Part shown: in pieces, positions 1-8,653 of the stretch
Numbering within the stretch: position 1 is the stretch's first letter
Layout: each line of letters opens with the position of its first letter
Origin: Phycisphaerales bacterium
GTDB taxonomy: Bacteria > Planctomycetota > Phycisphaerae > Phycisphaerales > SM1A02
Reading direction: 5' to 3'
NCBI GenBank assembly: GCA_022446795.1
Contig: JAKVBX010000004.1
Span: 139,503 to 203,502 of the forward strand
DNA: 64,000 bases
Notes under the pieces: model-generated
Databases searched by the model: none
Seen by the model: the letters and a program-made list of their open reading frames with translations, nothing else
Told to the model about the DNA's origin: nothing
Program-made: the position numbers and the translations under genes

Positions 1-1436
1 GGGGTTCGTCCAGACATCTGAATTGTCTCCCGCTCCCACCCCAGTTGAACCGTCCCGGATGGCCGCTGGGACTGCCCTTCCTTCTCGACGAAAACCTGCT
101 CCAGCGAGCCAACTCGGCCGGCGTGCACGGTTTCACTGACCCGACCCTGGATCTCCAGGAGTTGGTTGAGTCGCCGCCGCTTGGTCTCCTCCGGAACATC
201 ATCCGGATATCGCGTGATCGCAGTCGTGCCCGGCCGAGGCGAGTACCGGAAGATGAAGTTGTTCTTGAATGGAATCCGCTCGACCAGCTCGCAGGTCGCC
301 TGGAAGTCATCCTCGGTTTCCGTGGGAAAACCGACGATCAGATCCCCCGCGATGGCGACATCGGGAAGCCGTTCCAGGGCTCGCTGGATGAAGGCCTCGT
401 ACTGGGCAACGGTGTAGCCCCGGTTCATGAGCTTGAGGATCCGATCGGATCCAGATTGAGCCGGCACATGAAGGTACTGGCAGATCCGCGGGCACCCGCG
501 AATCACATCCAGCACGTCATCCCCGAAGTCCCGCGGATAGCTCGTGACGAAACGCAGCCGCTGGACACCCGGAACCGCCTCGTGGATGTCCGCAAGGAGT
601 TGGGCAAAGGTCGTGACGCGGCGACCGGGGGCCCCCCGATCAGCCTGCCGGAACGCTGCCAGCCCCGGACCGACCTGCGGCTGCTCCACGCCGTCAGAAC
701 CGACCGCCATGCCATGCACGTACACGTAATGATTGACCGTCTGGCCCAGCAGGGTGATCTCGATGACACCCTGGTCAACCAGCCGACGGCACTCCTCGAT
801 AATGTCCGCGGGGGGCCGATGGACCTCCGCTCCGCGGGTATTGGGAACGACGCAGTAGGTGCAGAACTTGTTGCAGCCCCGGGTAATCCGAACGTAGGCC
901 GACCGCCCGCCAGCCTCACCACGATCCGGGTCGAAGGCCCGGGCCATGTCCAACTGCTCCAGTCCATCCTCGGCCGCTCCCAGCGTGGAGGACCGCCGGG
1001 ATCGATTGCCCTGCAGCGAGACCCGGGTCGCATGATCCATGACCTCGTCCCGCATGGCATTGTCAATCAGCATGGGCAGCCGATCGAGCTGGCCGGGGCC
1101 ACACATCAGGTCAACCTGGGGCATCCGCTTCATGAGGGCCATGCCCTCACGCTCGGCCATGCAGCCCAGTACCCCGACGACCACTCGACGTCCGTCCTGC
1201 TTCTCCAGGCCCAACTCGCCGAGGCGACTCCAGACCTTGTTCTCCGCCTGCTCCCGAACCGAGCAGGTGTTGAAAAGCACCACCTCGGCCTCCTCCCGGG
1301 AATCGGTGAATCGATAGCCCAAGGCCATCAGATGGCCGCGGACGAGCTCGCTGTCGAGCTCGTTCATCTGGCAGCCAAAGGTCTGGAGGTAGACCGGGGT
1401 GCCAGCCTCGACGCGATTTACGGTCAGGTCAATCAT
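1..1436 (-). CDS. miaB: tRNA-2-methylthio-N6-dimethylallyladenosine synthase, 3' end missing
   Basis: Radical-SAM methylthiotransferase that adds a methylthio group to i6A37 of tRNAs reading UNN codons. The start is ATG at 1434-1436. The N-terminal UPF0004 domain opens with LQTFGCQMNELDSE and continues with FNTCSVREQ and GVLGCMAER, which supply the three cysteines for the auxiliary 4Fe-4S cluster. The radical-SAM part follows. The last visible residues (IQMSGRT) belong to the C-terminal TRAM domain, so only the extreme C-terminus lies outside the window. The gene is read leftwards and is divergent from the lipoprotein and ftsW genes. A rightward reading frame of more than 500 codons over the same bases is an antisense shadow. 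Family assignment is very secure; the choice of MiaB over RimO or MtaB rests on the CQMNE/CSVREQ motifs. Confidence 0.95.
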   Translation of the reverse strand, partial: MIDLTVNRVEAGTPVYLQTFGCQMNELDSELVRGHLMALGYRFTDSREEAEVVLFNTCSVREQAENKVWSRLGELGLEKQDGRRVVVGVLGCMAEREGMALMKRMPQVDLMCGPGQLDRLPMLIDNAMRDEVMDHATRVSLQGNRSRRSSTLGAAEDGLEQLDMARAFDPDRGEAGGRSAYVRITRGCNKFCTYCVVPNTRGAEVHRPPADIIEECRRLVDQGVIEITLLGQTVNHYVYVHGMAVGSDGVEQPQVGPGLAAFRQADRGAPGRRVTTFAQLLADIHEAVPGVQRLRFVTSYPRDFGDDVLDVIRGCPRICQYLHVPAQSGSDRILKLMNRGYTVAQYEAFIQRALERLPDVAIAGDLIVGFPTETEDDFQATCELVERIPFKNNFIFRYSPRPGTTAITRYPDDVPEETKRRRLNQLLEIQGRVSETVHAGRVGSLEQVFVEKEGQSQRPSGTVQLGWERETIQMSGRT

Positions 1437-1648
1437 CGGAATGGTGCATGGTACCGGCCGAATTGCCCTTGCCAGGAACCCCCGGGCCCGAGAGAGCGTA
1501 GGAGCGGGCTGGGGCCCGTACGGGGTCCGATCCTGCGGGCGATATCGCCTGCAAGAGCCGCCCCCGGGAGCGTCCCCGGGGAAGGACGGGCCATCCGCAG
1601 GTTATCCCGTGATCTCGACGCTACCATGCCGCCGATATTGAGTCTGAC
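1437..1648. other. Divergent intergenic region miaB / small lipoprotein
   Basis: About 210 bases separate two divergent genes. They hold a short inverted repeat centred near 1545 (GCGGGCGATATCGCCTGC) and a TACCAT hexamer at 1622-1627, 21 bases before the lipoprotein start, that could serve as a -10 element. I see no RNA gene or coding potential here. Confidence 0.4.
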
Positions 1649-1870
1649 ATGCCACGATTTCTCCTCCCCCTGATCCTGTGTGCACCCCTGGCCCTGCTGG
1701 GCTGTGAGTCTCCCCGGTCGCTGGAAACGGCCCAGATGGCCCCAGCGCTGTCGCCGATCGAACGTGACGTTCCCACCGAGACGGAACTGGTCACCGAAAC
1801 GGTCCCCGTGGAGGAATCGGACGTCTCGATGATCGGGGCACGGTCCCAGGTCGACACCACCTCACGCTGA
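1649..1870 (+). CDS. Small predicted lipoprotein, unknown function
   Basis: A 73-residue protein. A hydrophobic signal peptide (residues 1-18) ends in the lipobox LLGC, so Cys19 is the likely lipidated residue. The mature part, about 55 residues, is acidic and rich in Thr, Glu and Val, looks unstructured, and has no recognisable domain. It lies 52 bases upstream of ftsW on the same strand and may be co-transcribed with it. Start choice rests on the signal peptide, since there is no clear Shine-Dalgarno. Function unknown. Confidence 0.6.
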   Translation: MPRFLLPLILCAPLALLGCESPRSLETAQMAPALSPIERDVPTETELVTETVPVEESDVSMIGARSQVDTTSR

Positions 1871-1922
1871 CCGCAGCCCGCCCTTTTCCAGCCGAGATCC
1901 GTTACAGGCCGATGTTGCTGCC

Positions 1923-3068
1923 ATGATCCGGCCCGGACAGGCTCTGCTCCTCATCGTTACGGGCCTGCTCGTACTGGGCGTGATCGCGGTCCACTCCGCC
2001 GGGCTGACCGTCGGACGAGCAGATGGCGCCACGCTCACCAACCTGGTCTTTCATCGGACAACGTTGCTGGCCGCCCTGGCCCTGCTGGCCCTCGTGGCCG
2101 GGATGCTGACGCCCATCGACCGACTGGCGCCTCCTCGGCTGCACTGGTTGCCGATCGGGCTGATCGTGCTGTCCCTGGTCCTGCTGGTCATTGTCCAGGT
2201 TCCGGGCATCGGCCGTGAGGTCCACGGGGCCCGGCGGTGGATCGACGTGGGACCGATCGGGTTTCAACCCAGCGAGGTCGCCAAGTGGAGCCTCGTGCTG
2301 TTCATGGGTTGGTATCTCGTCGCCCGGTCTTCCTCGATCGGTGAATTCCGGCGTGGGTTCCTCCCCGCCGCCGCAATCATCTTCATCATCGGCGGGCTGA
2401 TCGGCATCGAGGACCTCGGGACGGCCCTGGTCGTGGTCCTCGTCGGCATGCTCATGCTCATCGCTGGAGGGAGTCGACTCTGGCATGCGTTGCTGCCAGT
2501 ACCGGTCGCCGCCGTTGGCATCGTGGCCGCCCTGTTCGCAAGCCCCTATCGACTGGATCGACTCCGCGCCTTCCTGGACCCCTATGCCGACCCACAGGGC
2601 ATCGGGTACCACGTACTGCAGTCCATGTCCGCTATCTCCGGCGGCGGTCTGGCCGGCCGTGGCCTGGGCAATGGCATCCAGAAGTTCGGCTACCTGCCAG
2701 AGGACACGACCGACTTTCTCTTTGCCATCATCTGCGAGGAACTCGGCCTGATGGGATGCCTGCTGGTGATGGCCCTGTACCTGGCCCTGTTCCTGGTGGG
2801 CCTCCGGATCCTCCGGAATACCACCCAGGCCTTCCACCGGCTGCTGGCCTTCGGCATCCTGCTCACGATCGCGGTCCAGGCGTTGGTCAACCTCGCCGTC
2901 GTCACCGGTCTGGCACCGACCAAGGGCATCGCCCTGCCTCTGTTGTCTTCCGGTGGAACAGGTTGGATCCTGATGGCCTTCTCGATCGGTCTCCTGGCCG
3001 CCATTGATCGTTCAGCTCGTTCGACCGACCACACCCCACTTCCCCTTGCCACGCCCCTCGCCGCATGA
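1923..3068 (+). CDS. ftsW: FtsW/RodA/SpoVE-family peptidoglycan glycosyltransferase
   Basis: Polytopic SEDS-family membrane protein of 381 residues that polymerises lipid II during septal or lateral wall synthesis. Visible family features are about ten hydrophobic segments, the GARRWIDVG and FQPSEVAKW motifs after the fourth helix, the long periplasmic loop ending in GYLPEDTTDFLFAI, and the C-terminal LPLLSSGGTGWI. The stop overlaps the murG start by four bases (ATGA). This is the arrangement of division/cell-wall clusters and favours FtsW over RodA. The gene is relevant to the presence of peptidoglycan in a planctomycete-like organism. Confidence 0.93.
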   Translation: MIRPGQALLLIVTGLLVLGVIAVHSAGLTVGRADGATLTNLVFHRTTLLAALALLALVAGMLTPIDRLAPPRLHWLPIGLIVLSLVLLVIVQVPGIGREVHGARRWIDVGPIGFQPSEVAKWSLVLFMGWYLVARSSSIGEFRRGFLPAAAIIFIIGGLIGIEDLGTALVVVLVGMLMLIAGGSRLWHALLPVPVAAVGIVAALFASPYRLDRLRAFLDPYADPQGIGYHVLQSMSAISGGGLAGRGLGNGIQKFGYLPEDTTDFLFAIICEELGLMGCLLVMALYLALFLVGLRILRNTTQAFHRLLAFGILLTIAVQALVNLAVVTGLAPTKGIALPLLSSGGTGWILMAFSIGLLAAIDRSARSTDHTPLPLATPLAA

Positions 3069-4213
3069 CCCCTGATTCGCCACCGCGCACCGGTCCGAGA
3101 GTCCTGATCGTCGGTGGTGGATCCGGTGGCCATATCAGTCCCGGTCTCGCGGTCGCGGAGTCGCTGGCTGGTCGCGGCGTCCACTGCCACTTCCTGTGCT
3201 CACAACGGTCGATCGACTCCACGATGCTGACCCAAGCTGGCGTCTCGTTCGAACCGGTGCCCGCACGCCCCTTCAGCACCCGTCCTCAAGGTCTGCTCAA
3301 GTGCCTGCTGGGCATGCATCAATCCAGTCGACGCGTGAAGACACTGGTATCGCAGACCCCCTGTGATGGCGTCCTGATGCTCGGTGGATTCGTAGCCGCT
3401 TCAACGATGCCGGGATTCGTCGCGTCCTCCCGCGCCGGTCGATTGAATGGACCGATCGTACTTCTCAACCTTGACCGGGTACCGGGCAAGGCCAACCGAC
3501 GGGTGGCCCGCCACGCCGACGTCGTGCTGTCCGCCGTCGATACGCTCCAGTCGGGCTTTGCCTCCCGCATCACCGGCCTGCCGATCCGATCCGCCGCCCA
3601 GCGCCCGGGCACGCCCGAGCACTGTCGCGAGGCACTGGGGCTGCAACCTGATACACCCGTGATCTTCGTCACAGGTGCGTCGCAGGGCGCCTCCAGCCTC
3701 AATCGCCTGATGCAGCGCATCCTGGAAGCCCACTGCATGCCGGTCGACAGCTACCAGGTGCTGCACTTGAGTGGTTCCCAGGCCGATGCGGCACTGGAGC
3801 AGCAGTATGCCCAGGCGGGTGTCCCAGCGGTGGTGCTGCCCTTCCTGGATCACATGGGACTGGCCTGGGGCGCCGCAACGGTGGCGATCTCCCGCGCCGG
3901 CGCCAACTCGGTCGGCGAGGTCCAGGCCAATGCCGTTCCGACCATTTTCCTTCCGTATCCCCACCATCGTGACCGGCACCAGTTCCACAACGCCCAGCCG
4001 CTGGTCGACGCTGGCGGTGCGTGCATCGTGGAAGATGATGACGACCACCAGACGGCGATGGCCGTTGCCGAACTCACCCGGTCCTTGCTTGGCGATTCAT
4101 CGAAGCGTGCCGCCATGATCACCGCCCTTGCCGCCCAGTCCACCCAGGAGGCCGCTGATCAGGTCGCCTCGACCCTGGTCGGCCCCCCAGGCACCCGGGA
4201 AGCTGGGTCCTGA
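3065..4213 (+). CDS. murG: UDP-GlcNAc:undecaprenyl-pyrophosphoryl-MurNAc-pentapeptide GlcNAc transferase
   Basis: Adds GlcNAc to lipid I to form lipid II on the cytoplasmic face of the membrane, supplying the substrate that FtsW polymerises. Family landmarks in 382 residues are the N-terminal glycine-rich loop GGGSGGHISPG (residues 17-27), GVLMLGGFVA, the second-domain loop TGASQGASSLN, ISRAGANSVGE near residue 280, and the HQFHNAQPL motif that contacts UDP-GlcNAc. It is translationally coupled to ftsW. After the stop there is a CCCCC/GGGGG mini-hairpin around 4226-4240 but no T-run. Confidence 0.94.
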   Translation: MTPDSPPRTGPRVLIVGGGSGGHISPGLAVAESLAGRGVHCHFLCSQRSIDSTMLTQAGVSFEPVPARPFSTRPQGLLKCLLGMHQSSRRVKTLVSQTPCDGVLMLGGFVAASTMPGFVASSRAGRLNGPIVLLNLDRVPGKANRRVARHADVVLSAVDTLQSGFASRITGLPIRSAAQRPGTPEHCREALGLQPDTPVIFVTGASQGASSLNRLMQRILEAHCMPVDSYQVLHLSGSQADAALEQQYAQAGVPAVVLPFLDHMGLAWGAATVAISRAGANSVGEVQANAVPTIFLPYPHHRDRHQFHNAQPLVDAGGACIVEDDDDHQTAMAVAELTRSLLGDSSKRAAMITALAAQSTQEAADQVASTLVGPPGTREAGS

Positions 4214-4368
4214 TCAGGTCATGAGCCCCCCTTGGGGGATAGCGAAACGCATCGCAATTTAGAGCAAGCTGCTGGTGGCCTTGCCCGGGGGCTGGGATAC
4301 ACTTGAAGAGGCTTCCAAGTGGACCGGAATCGCTGCTCCGGCGGACGAGGAAAGGGGTTGGACGAGCG

Positions 4369-4890
4369 ATGAGCGAGGGGCCGAACGACATGCTGACCTG
4401 TGTTGTCCTGGCGCCACTCGACCGACAGGTCGATGTCCAACTGTATGCCGCGTTGACCGAAAGAGGCTGGACACCCCGTGTCGAACATGACCCACGGATG
4501 GCCATGGCCGAAGCCTGCCTCGTCCGACGGGAACTGCGGATGCGTGCGGCCTGGCAGTTGACGTCCGGCCAGGTGCCCGGATTGGTGCTGGCCCCGCACC
4601 CGGACCCCGATGATGTCGATGAGATGAGAACGTCGATGGCTCGGCACGTTCCGGACATTCCCATCTGGTCCTTTCACGACCAGCAACTGGACCCGCTCAA
4701 CGAATCCGCCCGCATCGCGACCCGGATCACGGAAGAGGACGTCGTAACGCTTGACCCGGAAACACCGGCCCTGGTCTTCCATCCCGGCGATGAGGATCTC
4801 GAGCCGGAGCCGCTCTCCCGCGAAGAAGTCTCGATGCTTCTTCATGATCCGACCCCACCGCCGGAGTCGCCTGACCCGGAACAGTCATGA
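4369..4890 (+). CDS. Conserved hypothetical protein upstream of a GGDEF gene
   Basis: Predicted 173-residue cytoplasmic protein, acidic and without signal peptide or membrane segment. It starts MSEGPND; an in-frame TTG at 4303 would add 22 residues, but the start at 4369 follows a purine-rich stretch (GAGGAAAGG). The first 100 residues alternate short strands and helices (TCVVLAPLD, GLVLAPHPDPDD), in the style of a receiver-like Rossmann fold, but I cannot name a family. It overlaps the following diguanylate cyclase gene by four bases, which has a similar receiver-like N-terminus, so the two probably work together. A TACACT hexamer at 4298-4303 is a possible -10. Confidence 0.6.
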   Translation: MSEGPNDMLTCVVLAPLDRQVDVQLYAALTERGWTPRVEHDPRMAMAEACLVRRELRMRAAWQLTSGQVPGLVLAPHPDPDDVDEMRTSMARHVPDIPIWSFHDQQLDPLNESARIATRITEEDVVTLDPETPALVFHPGDEDLEPEPLSREEVSMLLHDPTPPPESPDPEQS

Positions 4891-6209
4891 GCAACGCCCC
4901 ATCAAGCAGATCCGCCCGACGACGCATCCTGGCCATTGGCCAGGTGCCGCTTGATGATGGCGATGGGCTGCAGCACGTTTCGTCCATCTTCGAGGCGTTG
5001 GGCGAGGTCGCGGTTGCACCCGCGTCCAGTCCGGTCGATGCCATCGTCCTGTATCTCCAGGATCATGCTGAGGCCGCGGACATCGTGCGGGCCGCCGGTT
5101 CCATCCGACGTCTCGACCCCACGGTCCAGCTCGTGGCCATCGTCAACGATCCCCCCGTCCCCGAGATTCAACCACATGTCGACTTCCAGGTCGGACTGCC
5201 GTTGACCACGGCGTCATTGGCGGACCTGCTGGATGGTCGCGTATCACCCGGGCACTCCCCACCGGCCGCACCGGAACCCACGACGCCGGTTCCGACGATC
5301 CCCGACGCGGCACCGACCCCCGAGATCAACCAGGAGTCGCCCCAGCGAGAAGGTGGACTGGGAGACACCGACCTGGTCGAGTCCCTCCTGTACGCCCCGG
5401 GACAACTCCGGGAACGCGCGATTCACATCATCGAACAGCAGACCGGGCAGACCGGGCTGCGCCTGCTGGATCGTGAAGCGGCGGGAAGCGCACCCGTTCG
5501 ATTCGGTGGCCGCACCTTCGGACATCTCTCCGCACCCGGTTGCGATGCCGATGCGATGCAACCCTGGGCCAACTGGCTCGCCCGGTGGATGGCCCTCGAG
5601 GATGCGCAGGCCACCCTGCGCCAGATGGCGTACCGCGATGAACTCACGGGCGCCTGGAATCGGCGCTATCTCAATCACTTCCTTACCGAGAGCATCGACA
5701 AGGCGCGACGACTGCGTCGACAGTTGACGGTGATGGTCTTCGATATCGATGACTTCAAGACCTTCAACGACCAGTTCGGCCACGATGCGGGCGACATCAT
5801 CCTGCGGGAGACCATCCGGCTGCTTGGATCGGTCATCCGGACAGGTGATCGAGTCTGCCGCATCGGTGGTGACGAGTTTGCCGTGGTTTTCGCAGACCTC
5901 GAAGCCCCTCGGACCGCTGGTTCCATCCATCCCGATTCCGTCGAGAAGATCGCCAGGCGATTCCAGGCACAGATCGGCCGGATGCGTTTTCCCCGCCTGG
6001 GTCTCCAGGCGCCGGGCACGTTGAGCATCTCCGGTGGACTCGCGTCCTATCCCTGGGATGCCTCCGATCCCCAGGGGCTGCTTCGGATCGCGGACCAGCG
6101 GGCACTGGAGTCCAAGCGTCGAGGCAAGAACTTCCTGACCATCGGACCCGGCGCCTCGTTCAACGAGGGCGACGAGCAACCGCCGTCCCCGACGGGTCCC
6201 CCTCGCTAG
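4887..6209 (+). CDS. Diguanylate cyclase (GGDEF) with receiver-like N-terminal region
   Basis: A 440-residue protein predicted to make cyclic-di-GMP from two GTP. Residues 1-110 look like a degenerate receiver/Rossmann domain, followed by a Pro/Thr-rich linker (about 120-160), a middle domain, and a C-terminal GGDEF domain from about residue 245. The active-site loop reads RIGGDEFAVVF. The allosteric RxxD I-site (RTGD) lies exactly five residues before it, so the enzyme should be active and feedback-inhibited. Metal- and nucleotide-binding segments (FDIDDFKTFND, FGHDAGD) are intact. The start overlaps the stop of the upstream gene (ATGA). Confidence 0.9.
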   Translation: MSNAPSSRSARRRILAIGQVPLDDGDGLQHVSSIFEALGEVAVAPASSPVDAIVLYLQDHAEAADIVRAAGSIRRLDPTVQLVAIVNDPPVPEIQPHVDFQVGLPLTTASLADLLDGRVSPGHSPPAAPEPTTPVPTIPDAAPTPEINQESPQREGGLGDTDLVESLLYAPGQLRERAIHIIEQQTGQTGLRLLDREAAGSAPVRFGGRTFGHLSAPGCDADAMQPWANWLARWMALEDAQATLRQMAYRDELTGAWNRRYLNHFLTESIDKARRLRRQLTVMVFDIDDFKTFNDQFGHDAGDIILRETIRLLGSVIRTGDRVCRIGGDEFAVVFADLEAPRTAGSIHPDSVEKIARRFQAQIGRMRFPRLGLQAPGTLSISGGLASYPWDASDPQGLLRIADQRALESKRRGKNFLTIGPGASFNEGDEQPPSPTGPPR

Positions 6210-6240
6210 AGGGCACCGCCAGACCAACAGAGATCAGTAC

Positions 6241-7125
6241 TTACCCAGCGTTCCGGCCCGGGAGGCTGCGGCCCAGTGAGTTCTCGATGGCCGTCGCGGC
6301 CGCATCCAGCGCCGTCGGATCGATATTTGTCGTGACGCCCAACTCGGTGCAGCGGGCCACGAGCGCCTCGGTTGCCAGGTTGCCCGTGGCGCCCGGCGCA
6401 TAGGGACAGCCCCCAAGGCCCGCGCAGGAGGTATCGAACCGCCGCACGCCTCGTTCCATCGCCCGCGTGCAGCAGTCGACGGCTCGCCCCTGCGTATCGT
6501 GCAGATGCAGCACGAGGTCCTCGACCGCCGACAACGAGCCGACGGCATCCAGCAGTGATTCGATGTCGGACGGCTCGGCCACGCCGATCGTGTCGCCCAG
6601 GTCGATCTCATCGACACCGATGGTGCCAAGCGAGCGGATCACGGCCGCGACCTGCTCCGGCGCGATCGGGCCTTCATATGGGCAGGCCACGACACAACTG
6701 ACGTATCCGCGTACCGGGCAACCGGCCTCGTGAGCGGCCGCAATCACCGGCTCGAATCTCGTCAGCGTCTCGGCGATGCTGGCATTGGTGTTTCGTTGAC
6801 TGAAGGTCTCGCTGGCAGCCGTGAACACCGCCACCTTGTCGACACCGGCGTCGGCCGCTCGGTGCCACCCCTCGAGGTTCGGGACCAGGGCCGAGTACGT
6901 GACACCAGGGCGCCGCGTGATCCTGGCCAGGACATCCGCCGCATCCGCCAACTGCGGCACCCACTTTGGGCTGACGAAAGCCGTGACCTCGATCTCCGGG
7001 AAGCCGCAATCCGACAGCAGATCGATGAACCGGACCTTGTCATCAACCGACACGACCTCCGGCTCGTTCTGCAAGCCGTCTCGCGGGCCGACCTCGGTGA
7101 TCATGACACTGTCGGGAAGGTCCAT
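6241..7125 (-). CDS. mvaB: Hydroxymethylglutaryl-CoA lyase
   Basis: TIM-barrel enzyme of 294 residues that splits HMG-CoA into acetyl-CoA and acetoacetate, the last step of leucine breakdown. It opens with ITEVGPRDGLQNE, whose Arg and Asp contact substrate and metal. It has the HMGL signature segment AGLGGCPYAPGATGN with the catalytic Cys, and the HLHDTQG metal-binding His pair. It is the last gene of a leftward unit whose members nearly touch (10-base gap from the small membrane protein). The related isopropylmalate synthases are much longer. Confidence 0.93.
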   Translation of the reverse strand: MDLPDSVMITEVGPRDGLQNEPEVVSVDDKVRFIDLLSDCGFPEIEVTAFVSPKWVPQLADAADVLARITRRPGVTYSALVPNLEGWHRAADAGVDKVAVFTAASETFSQRNTNASIAETLTRFEPVIAAAHEAGCPVRGYVSCVVACPYEGPIAPEQVAAVIRSLGTIGVDEIDLGDTIGVAEPSDIESLLDAVGSLSAVEDLVLHLHDTQGRAVDCCTRAMERGVRRFDTSCAGLGGCPYAPGATGNLATEALVARCTELGVTTNIDPTALDAAATAIENSLGRSLPGRNAG

Positions 7126-7135
7126 TGGACTGATC

Positions 7136-7294
7136 CTACCGGTCCTTGACCTGGTTGCGCACCAGCATGATGATCAGGAAAGCGCCGACGGCGATCGTCA
7201 GAAACGCGCCCACGCCCAGCAGCAGCAGTTCGGAGAGCGTAATGGCGCCGAGGCCCGTGTCCTCGGGTGGCAATGGCTGGGGCACCTGGTTCAT
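7136..7294 (-). CDS. Small single-span membrane protein (52 aa)
   Basis: Reads MNQVPQPLPPEDTGLG, then one hydrophobic segment of about 25 residues (around 20-45), then a basic tail NQVKDR. The ATG at 7292-7294 overlaps the stop of the upstream ygfZ-like gene by four bases (ATGA), and the stop lies 10 bases from the mvaB start. This spacing is the best evidence that it is translated. No family recognised; topology suggests N-out/C-in. Confidence 0.6.
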   Translation of the reverse strand: MNQVPQPLPPEDTGLGAITLSELLLLGVGAFLTIAVGAFLIIMLVRNQVKDR

Positions 7295-8544
7295 GGGGTT
7301 CCTCCAGGGGTCTCCAGCATGTCCAGGCCACCGACGATGGCCTCGCCAACCTCGCCCTCGGCATGAACACGAACCCGTGTTCCATCAGCGGTGACTTTCG
7401 AACGGAGCATTCCGAAAGCCAGCGGCACCGCACCCAACAGCGGACTGATTCCGCTTGAGGTCACAACGCCCACTGGTTCCGACAACGCGTCCTCATCAAC
7501 CTCGAAGACCTGGGCCCCAGCCACCGGCAGCAGGTCAGCCTGCAGCCGCAGGCCACGCAGTTGCTGCTTGGGTTTCCCCAGGTGCTGCATTCGAGCAACG
7601 ACCTCCTGCCCGGGATAACACCCCTTGGTGAAGCTCACGCACTGATCGATCAGGCCGGTCTCGTGCGGGAGATTCGTCGGACCGTAGTCAATGTTGAACA
7701 GCGGCGTGCCGCCTTCCAACCTCGCGGTATTGAATGCATACCATCCGACGGTCCGGGCGCGAGCGCCGACGATCTGGGCCTGCTGGCGAATGGCTTTCCA
7801 AACCTCGACGACGCGATCACGCGGTACGAAGAGATCACAACCGGTAGTTGCTGCGACATCGCGGCGCAGGATGGACACCGGTGTCTCCGCGATGGTCGCG
7901 GTGATGACCTCCAGTGACGACTCCGGTAGTCCACCCAATCCAGCCAGGACCGCCGAGGTCTCCGGTCCGTGGAGTCCGATGCGATACCACCGGGACGTGG
8001 CATCCTCGATCTGGACATCCTCCGTAAAGACGTGATGCTCCAGGATCTCGACCACGGCTCCAGCCTGGTGCACATCGACATCGATCAGCACATCGTCCTC
8101 GCGGGCCAGGAGGATCAACTCGGCGATGATGCGACCGGTTCGACCGGTCAGAAAGGCATGGCAGGCCCGACCCGGTGACAACGTCCCCAGGTCCTGGGTC
8201 ACCATGCGATCCAGCAGGTCAACCCGTTCCGTACCCGTGATGGCAACGGTGGCTCGATGAGGCTGGTCCAGCAAGCCGCAGCCCCGACGCATTACGGCAT
8301 ACTCGAGTTCGATCCATCCACAGGTGGCCAGAACGGCGCACGGCGGGCCGGACTGACCCTCTGCCGGTTCCCCCCAGGGGAGGTACTCCAGTTCGAGTCG
8401 ACCGGTGGCCTCACCGGTATCGGCGCCTGGCCGCGCCGCCTCCCCCAACTCCGCCTTCTCCACCGGCGTGCGGTTGGACTCCGCCTCATGTTCCGCGGTC
8501 AACGGTGAGATGGCCGCCGGATCAAGCTGTTCATGGTCTGTCAT
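7291..8544 (-). CDS. ygfZ: YgfZ/GcvT-like folate-binding protein
   Basis: About 417 residues from the internal ATG at 8544; an upstream ATG at 8589 would add 15 residues. Homologous to GcvT but carrying the YgfZ signature KGCYPGQEVVARM near residue 270, whose Cys is characteristic of the tetrahydrofolate-dependent proteins that help build or repair certain Fe-S clusters. The GcvT-like fold is visible in LLDQPHRATVAITG, VTQDLGTL and the C-terminal beta-barrel. The first 60 residues are low-complexity and poorly conserved. It lies downstream of a glutamine-amidotransferase-like gene. MiaB, in the same window, is an Fe-S enzyme whose homologue in E. coli depends on YgfZ. Confidence 0.85.
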   Translation of the reverse strand: MTDHEQLDPAAISPLTAEHEAESNRTPVEKAELGEAARPGADTGEATGRLELEYLPWGEPAEGQSGPPCAVLATCGWIELEYAVMRRGCGLLDQPHRATVAITGTERVDLLDRMVTQDLGTLSPGRACHAFLTGRTGRIIAELILLAREDDVLIDVDVHQAGAVVEILEHHVFTEDVQIEDATSRWYRIGLHGPETSAVLAGLGGLPESSLEVITATIAETPVSILRRDVAATTGCDLFVPRDRVVEVWKAIRQQAQIVGARARTVGWYAFNTARLEGGTPLFNIDYGPTNLPHETGLIDQCVSFTKGCYPGQEVVARMQHLGKPKQQLRGLRLQADLLPVAGAQVFEVDEDALSEPVGVVTSSGISPLLGAVPLAFGMLRSKVTADGTRVRVHAEGEVGEAIVGGLDMLETPGGTP

Positions 8545-8653
8545 CAGCGGTAGTGTCCTGGCAGGATCAAGCGGAATCACCCGCCCCATCGGGGGCGACC
8601 ACGGGAAGACTCACGGCGGATCATACGTCCTGCCCCGTGACCATCACCGGTTC

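Noticed and set aside
45-1673. Rightward open frame of 542 codons covering the miaB region
   Set aside because: Antisense shadow of a high-GC gene; the leftward frame gives clear MiaB motifs and this one gives none.
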